Below, piece by piece: positions 1 through 5,349 of a DNA stretch of 7,290 nt. The notes beneath the pieces were generated by a model. It worked only from the letters and a program-made list of their open reading frames with translations. It did not search any database and had not been told where the DNA came from. The DNA comes from Nitrospira sp. (lineage in GTDB: Bacteria; Nitrospirota; Nitrospiria; Nitrospirales; Nitrospiraceae): positions 1 through 7,290 of the forward strand of contig JANYEF010000518.1 of the NCBI GenBank assembly GCA_025363325.1, given 5' to 3'. The stretch's first letter is position 1. Every line of letters starts with the position of its first letter. The position numbers and the translations under genes are program-made.

Positions 1-137
1 GCCATCACCATCTGAATCTATTGCTCCGCAAGCACATCATGTTTCACGGTGACCATAACCAACAGATCTTCTATTCTCCTTGGCGCAGGAGTCTTCGTCC
101 GCTCAGAGGCATTCTGCACGCAGCGTTTACATTTACC

Positions 138-509
138 ATGGGAGCGATGCTCTTCGAGCGGCTTTCAACGTGGGCATCGGGGCTGGGTGGACCGGCTCGA
201 TGGAAACGCGCAGGCCTCACCCAGCGCGATCTGCAGCGAGCCAGGTTCCGCTGTGTTGAGGAGGTGGAATCCGTCCGCTACTCGATCCAGGATTTGGAGT
301 ATGCCAGCTGGCATCTCAAGTGGCTCACCGGTTCAGGCCAGCGGGTGGTCAAACAGTTGGCAGAAACGATCAAGCAGGTCAATCAGAACATCGCGCCCCA
401 TCGTAAGGCTGTTCTTGCATCCACGTTCGGCCCCTCCCTCCGCCGCCATGTGAAAGAACTCCAACAAGCTCGGCAAACCTACGGGCCGGTGCGGCTGGGC
501 AAGGTGTGA
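138..509 (+). CDS. small helical protein of unknown function
   Basis: I do not recognise this protein. From the ATG at 138 it is 123 residues, basic, and predicted mostly helical, with no signal peptide or membrane segment. The open frame extends upstream to a TTG at 21 (162 residues) with another ATG at 39. However, third codon positions become GC-rich only after about 138, so I infer that the upstream part is non-coding. No clear Shine-Dalgarno sequence precedes 138; a GGGAG lies too close to the ATG at 147 to decide between the two. The last 22 codons (from 441) recur as a detached copy at 1198-1266, and the changes there are partly synonymous, so this C-terminus was once coding in at least two places. 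The gene converges on the Doc toxin gene, with only 13 bases between the two stop codons. The start and the function are uncertain. Confidence 0.5.
   Translation: MGAMLFERLSTWASGLGGPARWKRAGLTQRDLQRARFRCVEEVESVRYSIQDLEYASWHLKWLTGSGQRVVKQLAETIKQVNQNIAPHRKAVLASTFGPSLRRHVKELQQARQTYGPVRLGKV
441..509 (+). repeat. direct repeat copy 1 (3' end of the gene at 138-509)
   Basis: This 69-base segment encodes the last 22 residues plus stop of the upstream gene. It matches 1198-1266 at 56 of 69 positions without gaps by hand alignment. Similarity starts abruptly at CGCCGCCATG and ends at the stop codon. With the second copy it brackets the Doc toxin-antitoxin module. Confidence 0.8.
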
Positions 510-522
510 CTAGGTTGCGGGG

Positions 523-915
523 TTACTGTTGGGCAGGGGTGATGTGGTGCTTGACCCATTCCAAGAACGCATCGCGTGAGAGCTGTCCCGCTGCCAGATC
601 AAGTACGATGCGTTCTTGTTCGTCGACTGGCGCGCGAAGTTCGTGTCCATTCACCAGTAAGAAGACTTCCATCGCGGCATGCCCCATGCGCTTGTTGCCA
701 TCGATGAAGGGGTGATTGAGGACGAGGGAGAAGCAGAGTGCTGCCGCCTTAGAAGGGAGGTCGGGATACAGGTCAGCATCACCGAAACTTTGGCGTGGTT
801 GAGCAAGGGCAGACTCAAGGGCGTTGATGCCTCGAATTCCGCCAGCACCACCCCACCGTTCCAAGACGGATTGGTGAAGCTCCAGAACTTCAGCAAAGGT
901 GAGATACCGAGTCAC
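523..915 (-). CDS. doc: Doc-type toxin (Fic/Doc fold protein kinase)
   Basis: This is a 130-residue member of the Doc (death on curing) branch of the Fic fold. The characterised phage P1 Doc phosphorylates elongation factor Tu and halts translation; the same activity here is inferred. The signature HPFIDGNKRMG spans residues 68-78, with H68, F70, D72, N74, K75 and R76 all present. It has the GNKR form typical of Doc kinases, not the GNGR form of AMP-transferring Fic proteins. The N-terminal GIRGINALESALAQPR stretch (27-41) is also typical of Doc. Length is normal and no key residue is missing, so it is probably active. The start is GTG at 915-913, whose GTGA overlaps the stop of the antitoxin gene, implying translational coupling. 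It is regulated with its antitoxin from the promoter at 1153-1181. Its stop lies 13 bases from the stop of the convergent gene to its left. Confidence 0.9.
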   Translation of the reverse strand: MTRYLTFAEVLELHQSVLERWGGAGGIRGINALESALAQPRQSFGDADLYPDLPSKAAALCFSLVLNHPFIDGNKRMGHAAMEVFLLVNGHELRAPVDEQERIVLDLAAGQLSRDAFLEWVKHHITPAQQ

Positions 916-1109
916 GAGAGGCGGCGGTAGAGCTCGGCGTTCTTCTCCATCACCCGCTTGGCAGCGGCGTGGAACGCGTCATCAGGCTGGCCGATAAAGT
1001 CGTTGATGCCGAGGCGCACCATCTGCTCGACGGTCAGACCCTCGCGTTTGCCCAGCGCTTCCAGCCGCCGCATTTCTTCATCTGAGAGAGATATTGTGAG
1101 CGTTGCCAT
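912..1109 (-). CDS. antitoxin of the Doc toxin, ribbon-helix-helix-like
   Basis: This 65-residue protein lies directly upstream of and overlapping the Doc toxin gene, the usual antitoxin-first order. Residues 3-9 (TLTISLS) look like the DNA-contacting beta strand of a ribbon-helix-helix protein, followed by two helices (about 10-23 and 26-38). The C-terminal segment around residues 49-64, containing MEKNAELYRRL, is the expected toxin-binding tail and resembles the tails of antitoxins paired with Doc. Its likely roles are to block the toxin active site and to repress its own promoter; both are inferred from the family. The ATG at 1109 is well supported by an AAGGAG ribosome binding site six bases upstream. 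The N-terminal part differs from the classic Phd fold, so this is a Doc module with a ribbon-helix-helix type antitoxin. Confidence 0.85.
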   Translation of the reverse strand: MATLTISLSDEEMRRLEALGKREGLTVEQMVRLGINDFIGQPDDAFHAAAKRVMEKNAELYRRLS

Positions 1110-1115
1110 GATCGG

Positions 1116-1121
1116 CTCCTT
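1116..1121 (-). promoter_or_regulatory. ribosome binding site of the antitoxin gene
   Basis: AAGGAG on the minus strand ends six bases before the ATG at 1109. It fixes the antitoxin start. No comparable site precedes the toxin GTG, which is consistent with the toxin being translated by coupling and at a lower level. Confidence 0.75.
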
Positions 1122-1152
1122 CGCTTAGGATGCTGCGTCTTGTGATGGGGTC

Positions 1153-1181
1153 AGTATAGGGGAAAGAACTCGCGAGGGCAA
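1153..1181 (-). promoter_or_regulatory. sigma70-like promoter of the toxin-antitoxin operon, with a palindrome
   Basis: The minus strand carries a -35-like TTGCCC (1176-1181, 4 of 6 consensus bases) and a -10-like TATACT (1153-1158, 5 of 6), separated by exactly 17 bases. A perfect 8-base palindrome, CTCGCGAG (1169-1176), lies mainly between them. That is a plausible binding site for autorepression by the ribbon-helix-helix antitoxin. The start of transcription would fall near 1146, giving a leader of roughly 35 bases. Confidence 0.55.
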
Positions 1182-1197
1182 ACCCTTGAAACCAACC

Positions 1198-1266
1198 CGC
1201 CGCCATGCGAAGGAACTCCCGCAAGCCCACCAAACCTACGGGCCAGTGAGACTGAGCAATGTTTGA
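1198..1266 (+). pseudogene. detached copy of the 3' end of the gene at 138-509 (direct repeat copy 2)
   Basis: This segment encodes a peptide containing KELPQAHQTYGPVRL followed by TGA, aligned without gaps to KELQQARQTYGPVRL at the end of the first gene. Nucleotide identity is 56 of 69. Several of the changes are synonymous, including a two-base CGG to AGA arginine change, which suggests both copies diverged under coding constraint before this one was detached. No upstream part of the gene is present: similarity stops at 1198, where the leader of the antitoxin promoter begins on the other strand. It is either a remnant of a paralogue or a gene end separated by insertion of the toxin-antitoxin module. 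Confidence 0.65.
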
Positions 1267-1314
1267 GCGAGAAGTCTTCACCGTCCATTGTTCTGTCCAA
1301 GCCTCTACGCTATC

Positions 1315-1521
1315 ATGACGGCCATGCTGAGACCTGTCTTCAGAAAGGGCAAGTCGTCTCTCCGCAAACAGAAACAGCAATCGTTAACGCAGACACCTGC
1401 GATGCGGAGGCTAATTGCTCGTCAGAAAAAACTTCTGCTGTCGCTTGCCGGCATCGGTTCAAGCGGATTCAGCGACATTAGTGCAGCGCATGACGCGTAT
1501 CTGAATGAGACACGTCAATGA
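1315..1521 (+). CDS. small orphan antitoxin-like ORF (VapB-type C-terminal tail)
   Basis: This is a short basic protein of 68 residues from the ATG at 1315; an ATG at 1324 is an alternative. I do not recognise its first half, which is rich in lysine, arginine and glutamine. The C-terminal part, LAGIGSSGFSDISAAHDAYL, resembles the toxin-binding tails of VapB-type antitoxins (small-G-x-x-SG-x-x-D-x-S-x-x-HD-x-YL), but the ribbon-helix-helix or AbrB-like DNA-binding head is absent. No PIN-domain VapC gene follows. It may be a decayed or solitary antitoxin. No ribosome binding site is visible. A weak promoter, TTGTTC, 17 bases, TATCAT (1288-1316), would start transcription close to the ATG at 1324, making a leaderless message possible. 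It could also be spurious. Confidence 0.4.
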   Translation: MTAMLRPVFRKGKSSLRKQKQQSLTQTPAMRRLIARQKKLLLSLAGIGSSGFSDISAAHDAYLNETRQ

Positions 1522-1537
1522 GAGAAACGGCTCCAGG

Positions 1538-1566
1538 CACTGTTTCCCCCCACGTATGAGACAGTG
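1538..1566. terminator. hairpin between convergent genes
   Basis: CACTGTTTC (1538-1546) can pair with GAGACAGTG (1558-1566) over nine positions, one of them a G-T wobble, around a 12-base loop. It lies between the stop of the small ORF at 1521 and the stop of the HEPN gene at 1578, where a bidirectional terminator would be expected. There is no T-run on either side, so intrinsic termination would be weak. Confidence 0.35.
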
Positions 1567-1577
1567 GTTTACCAGAA

Positions 1578-2285
1578 TTACTCAGAATATTGAGGAGTCT
1601 CTTTCCCGGGATAGGGTACTGGTGGCCAGTCAGTTCCATGCCATTCATGTACCATTAGTCGAATGAATTCCGGGAGAATTTCTTCAAGAAGTAGGATGGC
1701 CGGATATAACGCATCCCTGCTTTTTCGTGTTGACGCAGAGGAACTGCCGTGAATTATTTGATTGCGAAGAACCAGGAGTCTCTCGAAGAGACAGGAGAGG
1801 CAAGTCACGGCATCGCTATTCCCCAGTGATTTTTCAAATCGAAGCAGCCCATTGCGTGATCTCTCTCGGTACTTGTCTTGTTCTTTGCCCCACCACTCAT
1901 TCCAAAGATACCTGCTCCGGATAAGCTCCCGCGCTTGCACCTGAAACTGCTTCTTGCCGATTAAGTGGCTGAGCTGACTTTTGCCAGATCGGAGTTCGGT
2001 CAGCCTCTGCACGAATTCGCCGAAATCTTCCTTGTCTCCTGATTTGTATTCTTTCGCGTAAGGTGGCTGACCGTAAAGTGCGTTCAGCGCAATCCATAGA
2101 TCTACAAAACGAGGTGGTCGATCCTCATCTGATAGCTCGGCGGTTCGTCGAAGCCAGGAGATCGAGCGTCTTACTCGATCAATGATCGGCTGGGTTGATA
2201 CTGTTGGTTTCGCGGAAAATCGGAAACGAAATTCCTCGTCAAGTTGTTGAACAGTTTCCCGAAACATTTGTTTTCGTGTTGGCAC
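1578..2285 (-). CDS. HEPN-domain protein (Apea-like family), putative ribonuclease or toxin
   Basis: This is a 235-residue soluble protein. The sequence VLRNQIIHG (172-180) contains the R-x4-H motif of HEPN domains (R174, N175, H179), the metal-independent RNase active site in many toxin and defence proteins. WIALNALYG (64-72) and the C-terminal tryptophan- and proline-rich end (DWPPVPYP, 219-226) match, from memory, a family of free-standing HEPN proteins of about 240 residues. RNase activity is inferred; some HEPN proteins are only scaffolds. The start is GTG at 2285, supported by AAGGAT eight bases upstream; an in-frame ATG lies six codons later. It follows the 63-residue gene by 42 bases on the same strand and is probably cotranscribed with it. 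No nucleotidyltransferase (MNT) antitoxin, the usual partner of HEPN toxins, is present. The region appears more AT-rich than the transporter gene to the right, which fits acquisition by transfer. Confidence 0.8.
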   Translation of the reverse strand: MPTRKQMFRETVQQLDEEFRFRFSAKPTVSTQPIIDRVRRSISWLRRTAELSDEDRPPRFVDLWIALNALYGQPPYAKEYKSGDKEDFGEFVQRLTELRSGKSQLSHLIGKKQFQVQARELIRSRYLWNEWWGKEQDKYRERSRNGLLRFEKSLGNSDAVTCLSCLFERLLVLRNQIIHGSSSASTRKSRDALYPAILLLEEILPEFIRLMVHEWHGTDWPPVPYPGKETPQYSE

Positions 2286-2293
2286 TACTGTGA

Positions 2294-2298
2294 TCCTT
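2294..2298 (-). promoter_or_regulatory. ribosome binding site supporting the GTG start of the HEPN gene
   Basis: AAGGA on the minus strand lies about eight bases before GTG at 2285 and too far from the ATG at 2267. This favours the GTG start. Confidence 0.55.
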
Positions 2299-2327
2299 AA
2301 CGCAGTAGAGAAACTGACATTGGATTG

Positions 2328-2519
2328 TCATTTGGGTCGGCGGCGCCCTTTGCTTAAAACCTTTGGCCCATCCAGCAGATAATCCACAAAGTCTCGTGCT
2401 CCATTGCAGGCTCGATTCAGATTCTCATGGTCCTCTGCATAGACTCCTTGCTTGACCAACTCTTGCCTAAAGTTCTTGAGAGCCGTTTCCATGAGGGATT
2501 TCAATGGTTCGGTCGTCAT
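2328..2519 (-). CDS. 63-residue protein of unknown function
   Basis: I do not recognise this small protein. It is probably two or three helices (residues 5-25 and 31-50), ending in a basic tail SKGRRRPK that could bind nucleic acid. The frame runs further upstream to a start at 2579, inside the preceding gene. The ATG at 2519 is preferred because AAAGGA (2527-2532) lies seven bases before it and the 31-base gap from the preceding stop is then a normal intergenic space. It sits 42 bases upstream of the HEPN gene on the same strand. The order small basic protein then HEPN would suit an antitoxin or partner, but nothing in the sequence shows such a role. A short inverted repeat, TGACA/TGTCA (2315-2330), overlaps its stop codon. 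Confidence 0.65.
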   Translation of the reverse strand: MTTEPLKSLMETALKNFRQELVKQGVYAEDHENLNRACNGARDFVDYLLDGPKVLSKGRRRPK

Positions 2520-2526
2520 GTTTATT

Positions 2527-2532
2527 TCCTTT
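2527..2532 (-). promoter_or_regulatory. ribosome binding site of the 63-residue gene
   Basis: AAAGGA on the minus strand lies seven bases before the ATG at 2519. It selects this start over the longer open frame that enters the neighbouring gene. Confidence 0.65.
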
Positions 2533-2550
2533 CGTAGGGGATTTTCACCC

Positions 2551-4050
2551 TCAGGGCTCAATATTGCAAAGGGGTACAATATCTTTCAACTTCCTCTGAG
2601 GTGGTTGCTTGGGAGCGGTGTCTCGGACATCTCCTGAGGATGCAAAGAGTCGCTGCCACCATGGAAGATCATCCCTCGTAGCAACGGTTTCAGTTGTCTT
2701 GGGGATGGAGCCTTCCCCTAGAAAGGAGGAATACAAACGAGGAATCTCCCTAATTTCCCCAGTGATTCCCTTAATTTTGCGAGCCACGTTAGCTGGAAGC
2801 GCCATCGTAATCGAGAAGCTTCGTATGTCGTCGAACGCAACAACTCGATCCGAATACGGGAAGGCTTTGTTATGGATGGCCACCGAGCCAGCAACTAAGA
2901 CTTGGCGATCATCACCGAACCACCGAATATGATCATACAAGGCTAAACCTAGCTCCGTTTCGGTGCGAAACTCGATCACTGGCGCAATGGGATTCATGTC
3001 TAAATAGGAAAGGCTGTCTGGGTCCCTATTTCCATTCGTATCCGAACACGACCATCCTTCTCCATTTTCAAGCGTAACATTGAGAACGAAAGTGAGTTCC
3101 TCAACGCGGTCTCGAAAGTATCGGGAGACGACCTCATCTCTCCCCATCCTAATGACGGTAGCCTCTGTGGTGCGTCCTTTCGTGTCATCAGGGTGCTTGC
3201 CGCGTACTAAACGCTTAATCTTGCTGTTGCCGCCGAGAGACTGTGCCGTTTCTTCCATTGCCACTCGGATTGCCTTGCTTGTTTGCAAGGTGATTGGGAC
3301 CCGGAGTTTCATCATGTCCCCGTTGATAGGATCTACCCCGATCTTATGGAGCGTCGGTTCGCCTATGGCGATTAGATATCCTTGTTCCAGGATCTTCTGA
3401 AACAAGCTGTCCACCATTGCCCTCTCATCCTGGGCTTTTCTTACGAGTGATTCTCCAGAAACAAGGCGTTGGAAGAGGGCAGTTTCGTTCTTCTGTAGGG
3501 CTGCGAATGCTTTTTCCCGCTCTCTGATTTGATCCAAGGCGGTGTCACGCTCCTGACCAGGGGAGATTCGAACGACCAACTGCTTCCAGGTTTCGAGTTC
3601 CTTGCCGAGCCGAGCGTAGTCTTCCTGGAGCTTCTTATATTCTTCCGCGACGTTCTTGCCCTTGATGCGCTGGGCGAGTTCTTCCATCTTGTCGGTGGTT
3701 ACGGTGGTTTTGATCTTGACAAAGAACCGCAAGCCATCGCCGATCAATGTTCGGCTTTTGTCCAAAACCTCGACTTGAAGAACGCCGCCCGCAATGGTTT
3801 GTATCTCCTCAGTGGTCAAATCGAGGTGTTGAACTTTCGTATAGCTCTCGACATAGGTGCCAGCTTGCTCCAGCGCTATCTGTTTGGCTCTCTGCAGAGC
3901 CATAGCCTCAGCGAAGGACGGCGTTTCCCCATCGCCCATTAAGTATGCGGCTTCGGCGGTCAGGACTTTGGTTTCAGCGTGAGCGACGAGAGGAACAACG
4001 AGTAGGAGTAGCGAGGCCAGGATCGACAGGAAGGATCGTCGCACTGTCAT
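2551..4050 (-). CDS. exported protein with FlgT/LPP20-like N-terminal domain and coiled coil
   Basis: This 499-residue protein has a clear Sec signal peptide: basic MTVRR, a hydrophobic core to residue 21, and a probable cut after AHA at 25. The mature protein is therefore in the periplasm or envelope. Residues about 28-117 (AEAAYLMGDG, then an alanine-rich helix with ALQRAKQIALEQAG, then a strand-rich part with VLDKSR and FFVKIKTTV) resemble the N-terminal domain shared by the flagellar protein FlgT and LPP20-type envelope proteins. That assignment is from pattern only. Residues about 121-215 are charged and heptad-like, probably a coiled coil. The C-terminal half is a mixed fold I do not recognise, ending in a basic, proline-containing tail. 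There is no lipobox cysteine. It is probably the first gene of a three-gene minus-strand unit. The start is supported by the signal peptide although the ribosome binding site is weak. Confidence 0.7.
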   Translation of the reverse strand: MTVRRSFLSILASLLLLVVPLVAHAETKVLTAEAAYLMGDGETPSFAEAMALQRAKQIALEQAGTYVESYTKVQHLDLTTEEIQTIAGGVLQVEVLDKSRTLIGDGLRFFVKIKTTVTTDKMEELAQRIKGKNVAEEYKKLQEDYARLGKELETWKQLVVRISPGQERDTALDQIREREKAFAALQKNETALFQRLVSGESLVRKAQDERAMVDSLFQKILEQGYLIAIGEPTLHKIGVDPINGDMMKLRVPITLQTSKAIRVAMEETAQSLGGNSKIKRLVRGKHPDDTKGRTTEATVIRMGRDEVVSRYFRDRVEELTFVLNVTLENGEGWSCSDTNGNRDPDSLSYLDMNPIAPVIEFRTETELGLALYDHIRWFGDDRQVLVAGSVAIHNKAFPYSDRVVAFDDIRSFSITMALPANVARKIKGITGEIREIPRLYSSFLGEGSIPKTTETVATRDDLPWWQRLFASSGDVRDTAPKQPPQRKLKDIVPLCNIEP

Positions 4051-4059
4051 AGTTCTCGG

Positions 4060-4088
4060 ATGCTACGCTTTGCAAAAATTTGGGTCAA
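4060..4088 (-). promoter_or_regulatory. sigma70-like promoter of the exported protein gene
   Basis: The minus strand carries TTGACC (4083-4088, 5 of 6 consensus bases) and TAGCAT (4060-4065, 4 of 6), spaced by 17 bases. Transcription would begin only a few bases before the ATG at 4050, giving an almost leaderless message. This agrees with the lack of a good ribosome binding site. Confidence 0.4.
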
Positions 4089-4163
4089 GTTAAGCGGCCA
4101 GTGGGATCATCTTCCTGACTGCAGAACCTGGGTATTGCGGCGAGTTCGTTTTGTGATCCAGAA

Positions 4164-4284
4164 GGCTGCTCAAAACGGCAACCCAACAAGGCGGCAGGGA
4201 GCGGGACCACCGGAGCATACGCGGTGAGGGTATGTGAGGAGGGCACGCGACCGACAACGAAGTTGGGGGTCGTTTTCAGCAGCC
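4164..4284. repeat. 121-bp element with inverted ends, MITE- or REP-like
   Basis: The ends are nearly perfect inverted repeats: GGCTGCTCAAAACG (4164-4177) against CGTTTTCAGCAGCC (4271-4284), 13 of 14 paired, and the match continues inward with gaps to CCCAAC/GTTGGG. Two internal hairpins are visible: CATAC/GTATG (4216-4234), and a longer one at 4248-4272 whose stem is CGACC..CAAC/GTTG..GGTCG, followed by TTTT on the plus strand. There is no ORF inside. It begins one base after the stop codon of the PKD-domain gene as that gene is transcribed. It resembles, from memory, a dispersed repeat of Nitrospira intergenic regions. It may act as a transcript-end structure, but it lacks a U-run in the direction of the adjacent genes. 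Confidence 0.65.
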
Positions 4285-4285
4285 G

Positions 4286-5347
4286 TCAAGGTTCGACGGT
4301 GACGTCCACAAACGCTGGCACAGAGTCCGCTCCCTTCTTATCCGTTACCCTCAGCTTAAACCGGTAGGTCCGTTTCTCTGACACGGTCGGCGCGAGAAAC
4401 GAGGCTTCGGCGTTATCCACGTCCAACATTGCGATCTTGTTGCCTCGTACCTGACTCCACGCATAGTACAGGGCTTCGCCTTCGGCATCGCGGCTGTTCA
4501 ATCCGCTCAGCTTCACTTTCGTCCCAGCCCTCACGGTCTTGTTCGCTCCGGCGTCGGCCACTGGTGGTTCGTTCGGCTCGTCGTTCACTGTCACCCCGAC
4601 ATCAAGTGAGGCTTGCTTGCTGCGGTTCGTGACCGTAAGGACGGTCTTGCCGTTGCCGACGATCTGTAAGAGGCCATGGGGCAACACCCGAATGACTGTG
4701 GGATTTGACGATTGATAGGCCGTGCCGGAGGCAGGGGAACTGATGCGTCGGGTCACGCCATCGGTAAACTCACCCACCACGGGCAACTCGAAGACCTTAC
4801 CCATTGAATCGACGTGGCCGAATGCGGAAGATTGTCCCGTTCGTCCGAGCTGCAGGGGTTTATCGGTTTCGAACTCAATGGTCGCGAGAGCGGCGGCTGG
4901 TTCTACGTTCACCAGGATTTCATCGAAGACGGAGCGAGTGCCCAATCGTCCTCGTGAAATTTCGGCGACCGCCAGCAATCGCATGGGCCCGATGCCGTCT
5001 TTGGGGATGCGCAGTGTGCCGCCGAAGGCCGGATCATGATCGGACAATCCGATCAGCGCCACCGGCGCCACGATCGATCCCGTGGCTGTGGCGTCCTCCT
5101 GTTCCACCAGGGTGTCATCCTGTTCGCTATACCAATAGTAGCGGACCTGGACGATGCCGGAATCTTTGCCGAGGTCCACACGGGCGGTAATGGTTGTACC
5201 TGATGTCAGCTTCGCCCCTTCCGCCGGTTCGACGATCGTAAAGGCCTGTGCCTGCTCAGAGAGCAGGCACAGTAAGCTGGCCACCGTAGAGAGGCAAAAG
5301 GTCCGAACCCACGTGTGACGTTTCACGCCTAACGTTTCACGCCTCAC
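4286..5347 (-). CDS. secreted protein with Ig-like, BIG2-like and PKD-like domains
   Basis: This is a protein of about 353 residues with a signal peptide (KRHTWVR, hydrophobic core 17-29, cut after AQA at 35). Residues 36-148 look like an Ig/fibronectin-type domain (FTIVEPAEGAKL). Residues about 155-254 resemble a bacterial BIG2 domain (SSNPTVIRV, then a GNGKTVLTV strand). Residues 262-352 are a PKD/REJ-type beta sandwich (PPVADAGANKTV, YYAWSQVRG, then FKLRVTDKKGADS). These are extracytoplasmic binding or spacer modules, and no catalytic domain is visible. The open frame extends to 5611 inside the transporter gene, but those residues are implausible as protein. I chose the GTG at 5347 because AAGAGG lies five bases upstream. 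A GTG at 5353 overlaps the transporter stop as GTGA, and a GTG at 5326 gives the cleanest signal peptide. It is cotranscribed with the transporter. Confidence 0.75.
   Translation of the reverse strand: MRRETLGVKRHTWVRTFCLSTVASLLCLLSEQAQAFTIVEPAEGAKLTSGTTITARVDLGKDSGIVQVRYYWYSEQDDTLVEQEDATATGSIVAPVALIGLSDHDPAFGGTLRIPKDGIGPMRLLAVAEISRGRLGTRSVFDEILVNVEPAAALATIEFETDKPLQLGRTGQSSAFGHVDSMGKVFELPVVGEFTDGVTRRISSPASGTAYQSSNPTVIRVLPHGLLQIVGNGKTVLTVTNRSKQASLDVGVTVNDEPNEPPVADAGANKTVRAGTKVKLSGLNSRDAEGEALYYAWSQVRGNKIAMLDVDNAEASFLAPTVSEKRTYRFKLRVTDKKGADSVPAFVDVTVEP
5318..5344. repeat. tandem 13-bp repeat, two copies
   Basis: ACGTTTCACGCCT occurs at 5318-5330 and again at 5332-5344, identical, with period 14. 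The period is not a multiple of three and the two copies are read in different frames in the overlapping gene start. This suggests intergenic or leader-type sequence and favours a downstream start, GTG at 5326, for the PKD-domain gene. Confidence 0.85.
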
Positions 5348-5349
5348 GG

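Noticed and set aside
523..915. AMP-transferring Fic enzyme instead of a Doc kinase
   Set aside because: The motif has GNKR after HPFID, not GNGR with a second arginine; the length and N-terminus also fit Doc.
441..1266. Integron-type attC recombination sites as the repeats around the doc module
   Set aside because: The repeats read as protein-coding gene ends with partly synonymous changes, and I see no paired core sites of the GTTRRRY and RYYYAAC kind at their ends.
1078..1380. 100-residue minus-strand open frame over the antitoxin promoter and gene-end repeat
   Set aside because: It covers the promoter, the ribosome binding site and the repeat copy, has no recognisable features, and has no ribosome binding site of its own.
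3529..3942. 137-residue plus-strand open frame opposite the exported protein gene
   Set aside because: It is antisense to the coiled-coil and N-terminal domain coding region. The minus-strand protein has a signal peptide and a coherent domain pattern, so this is a shadow.
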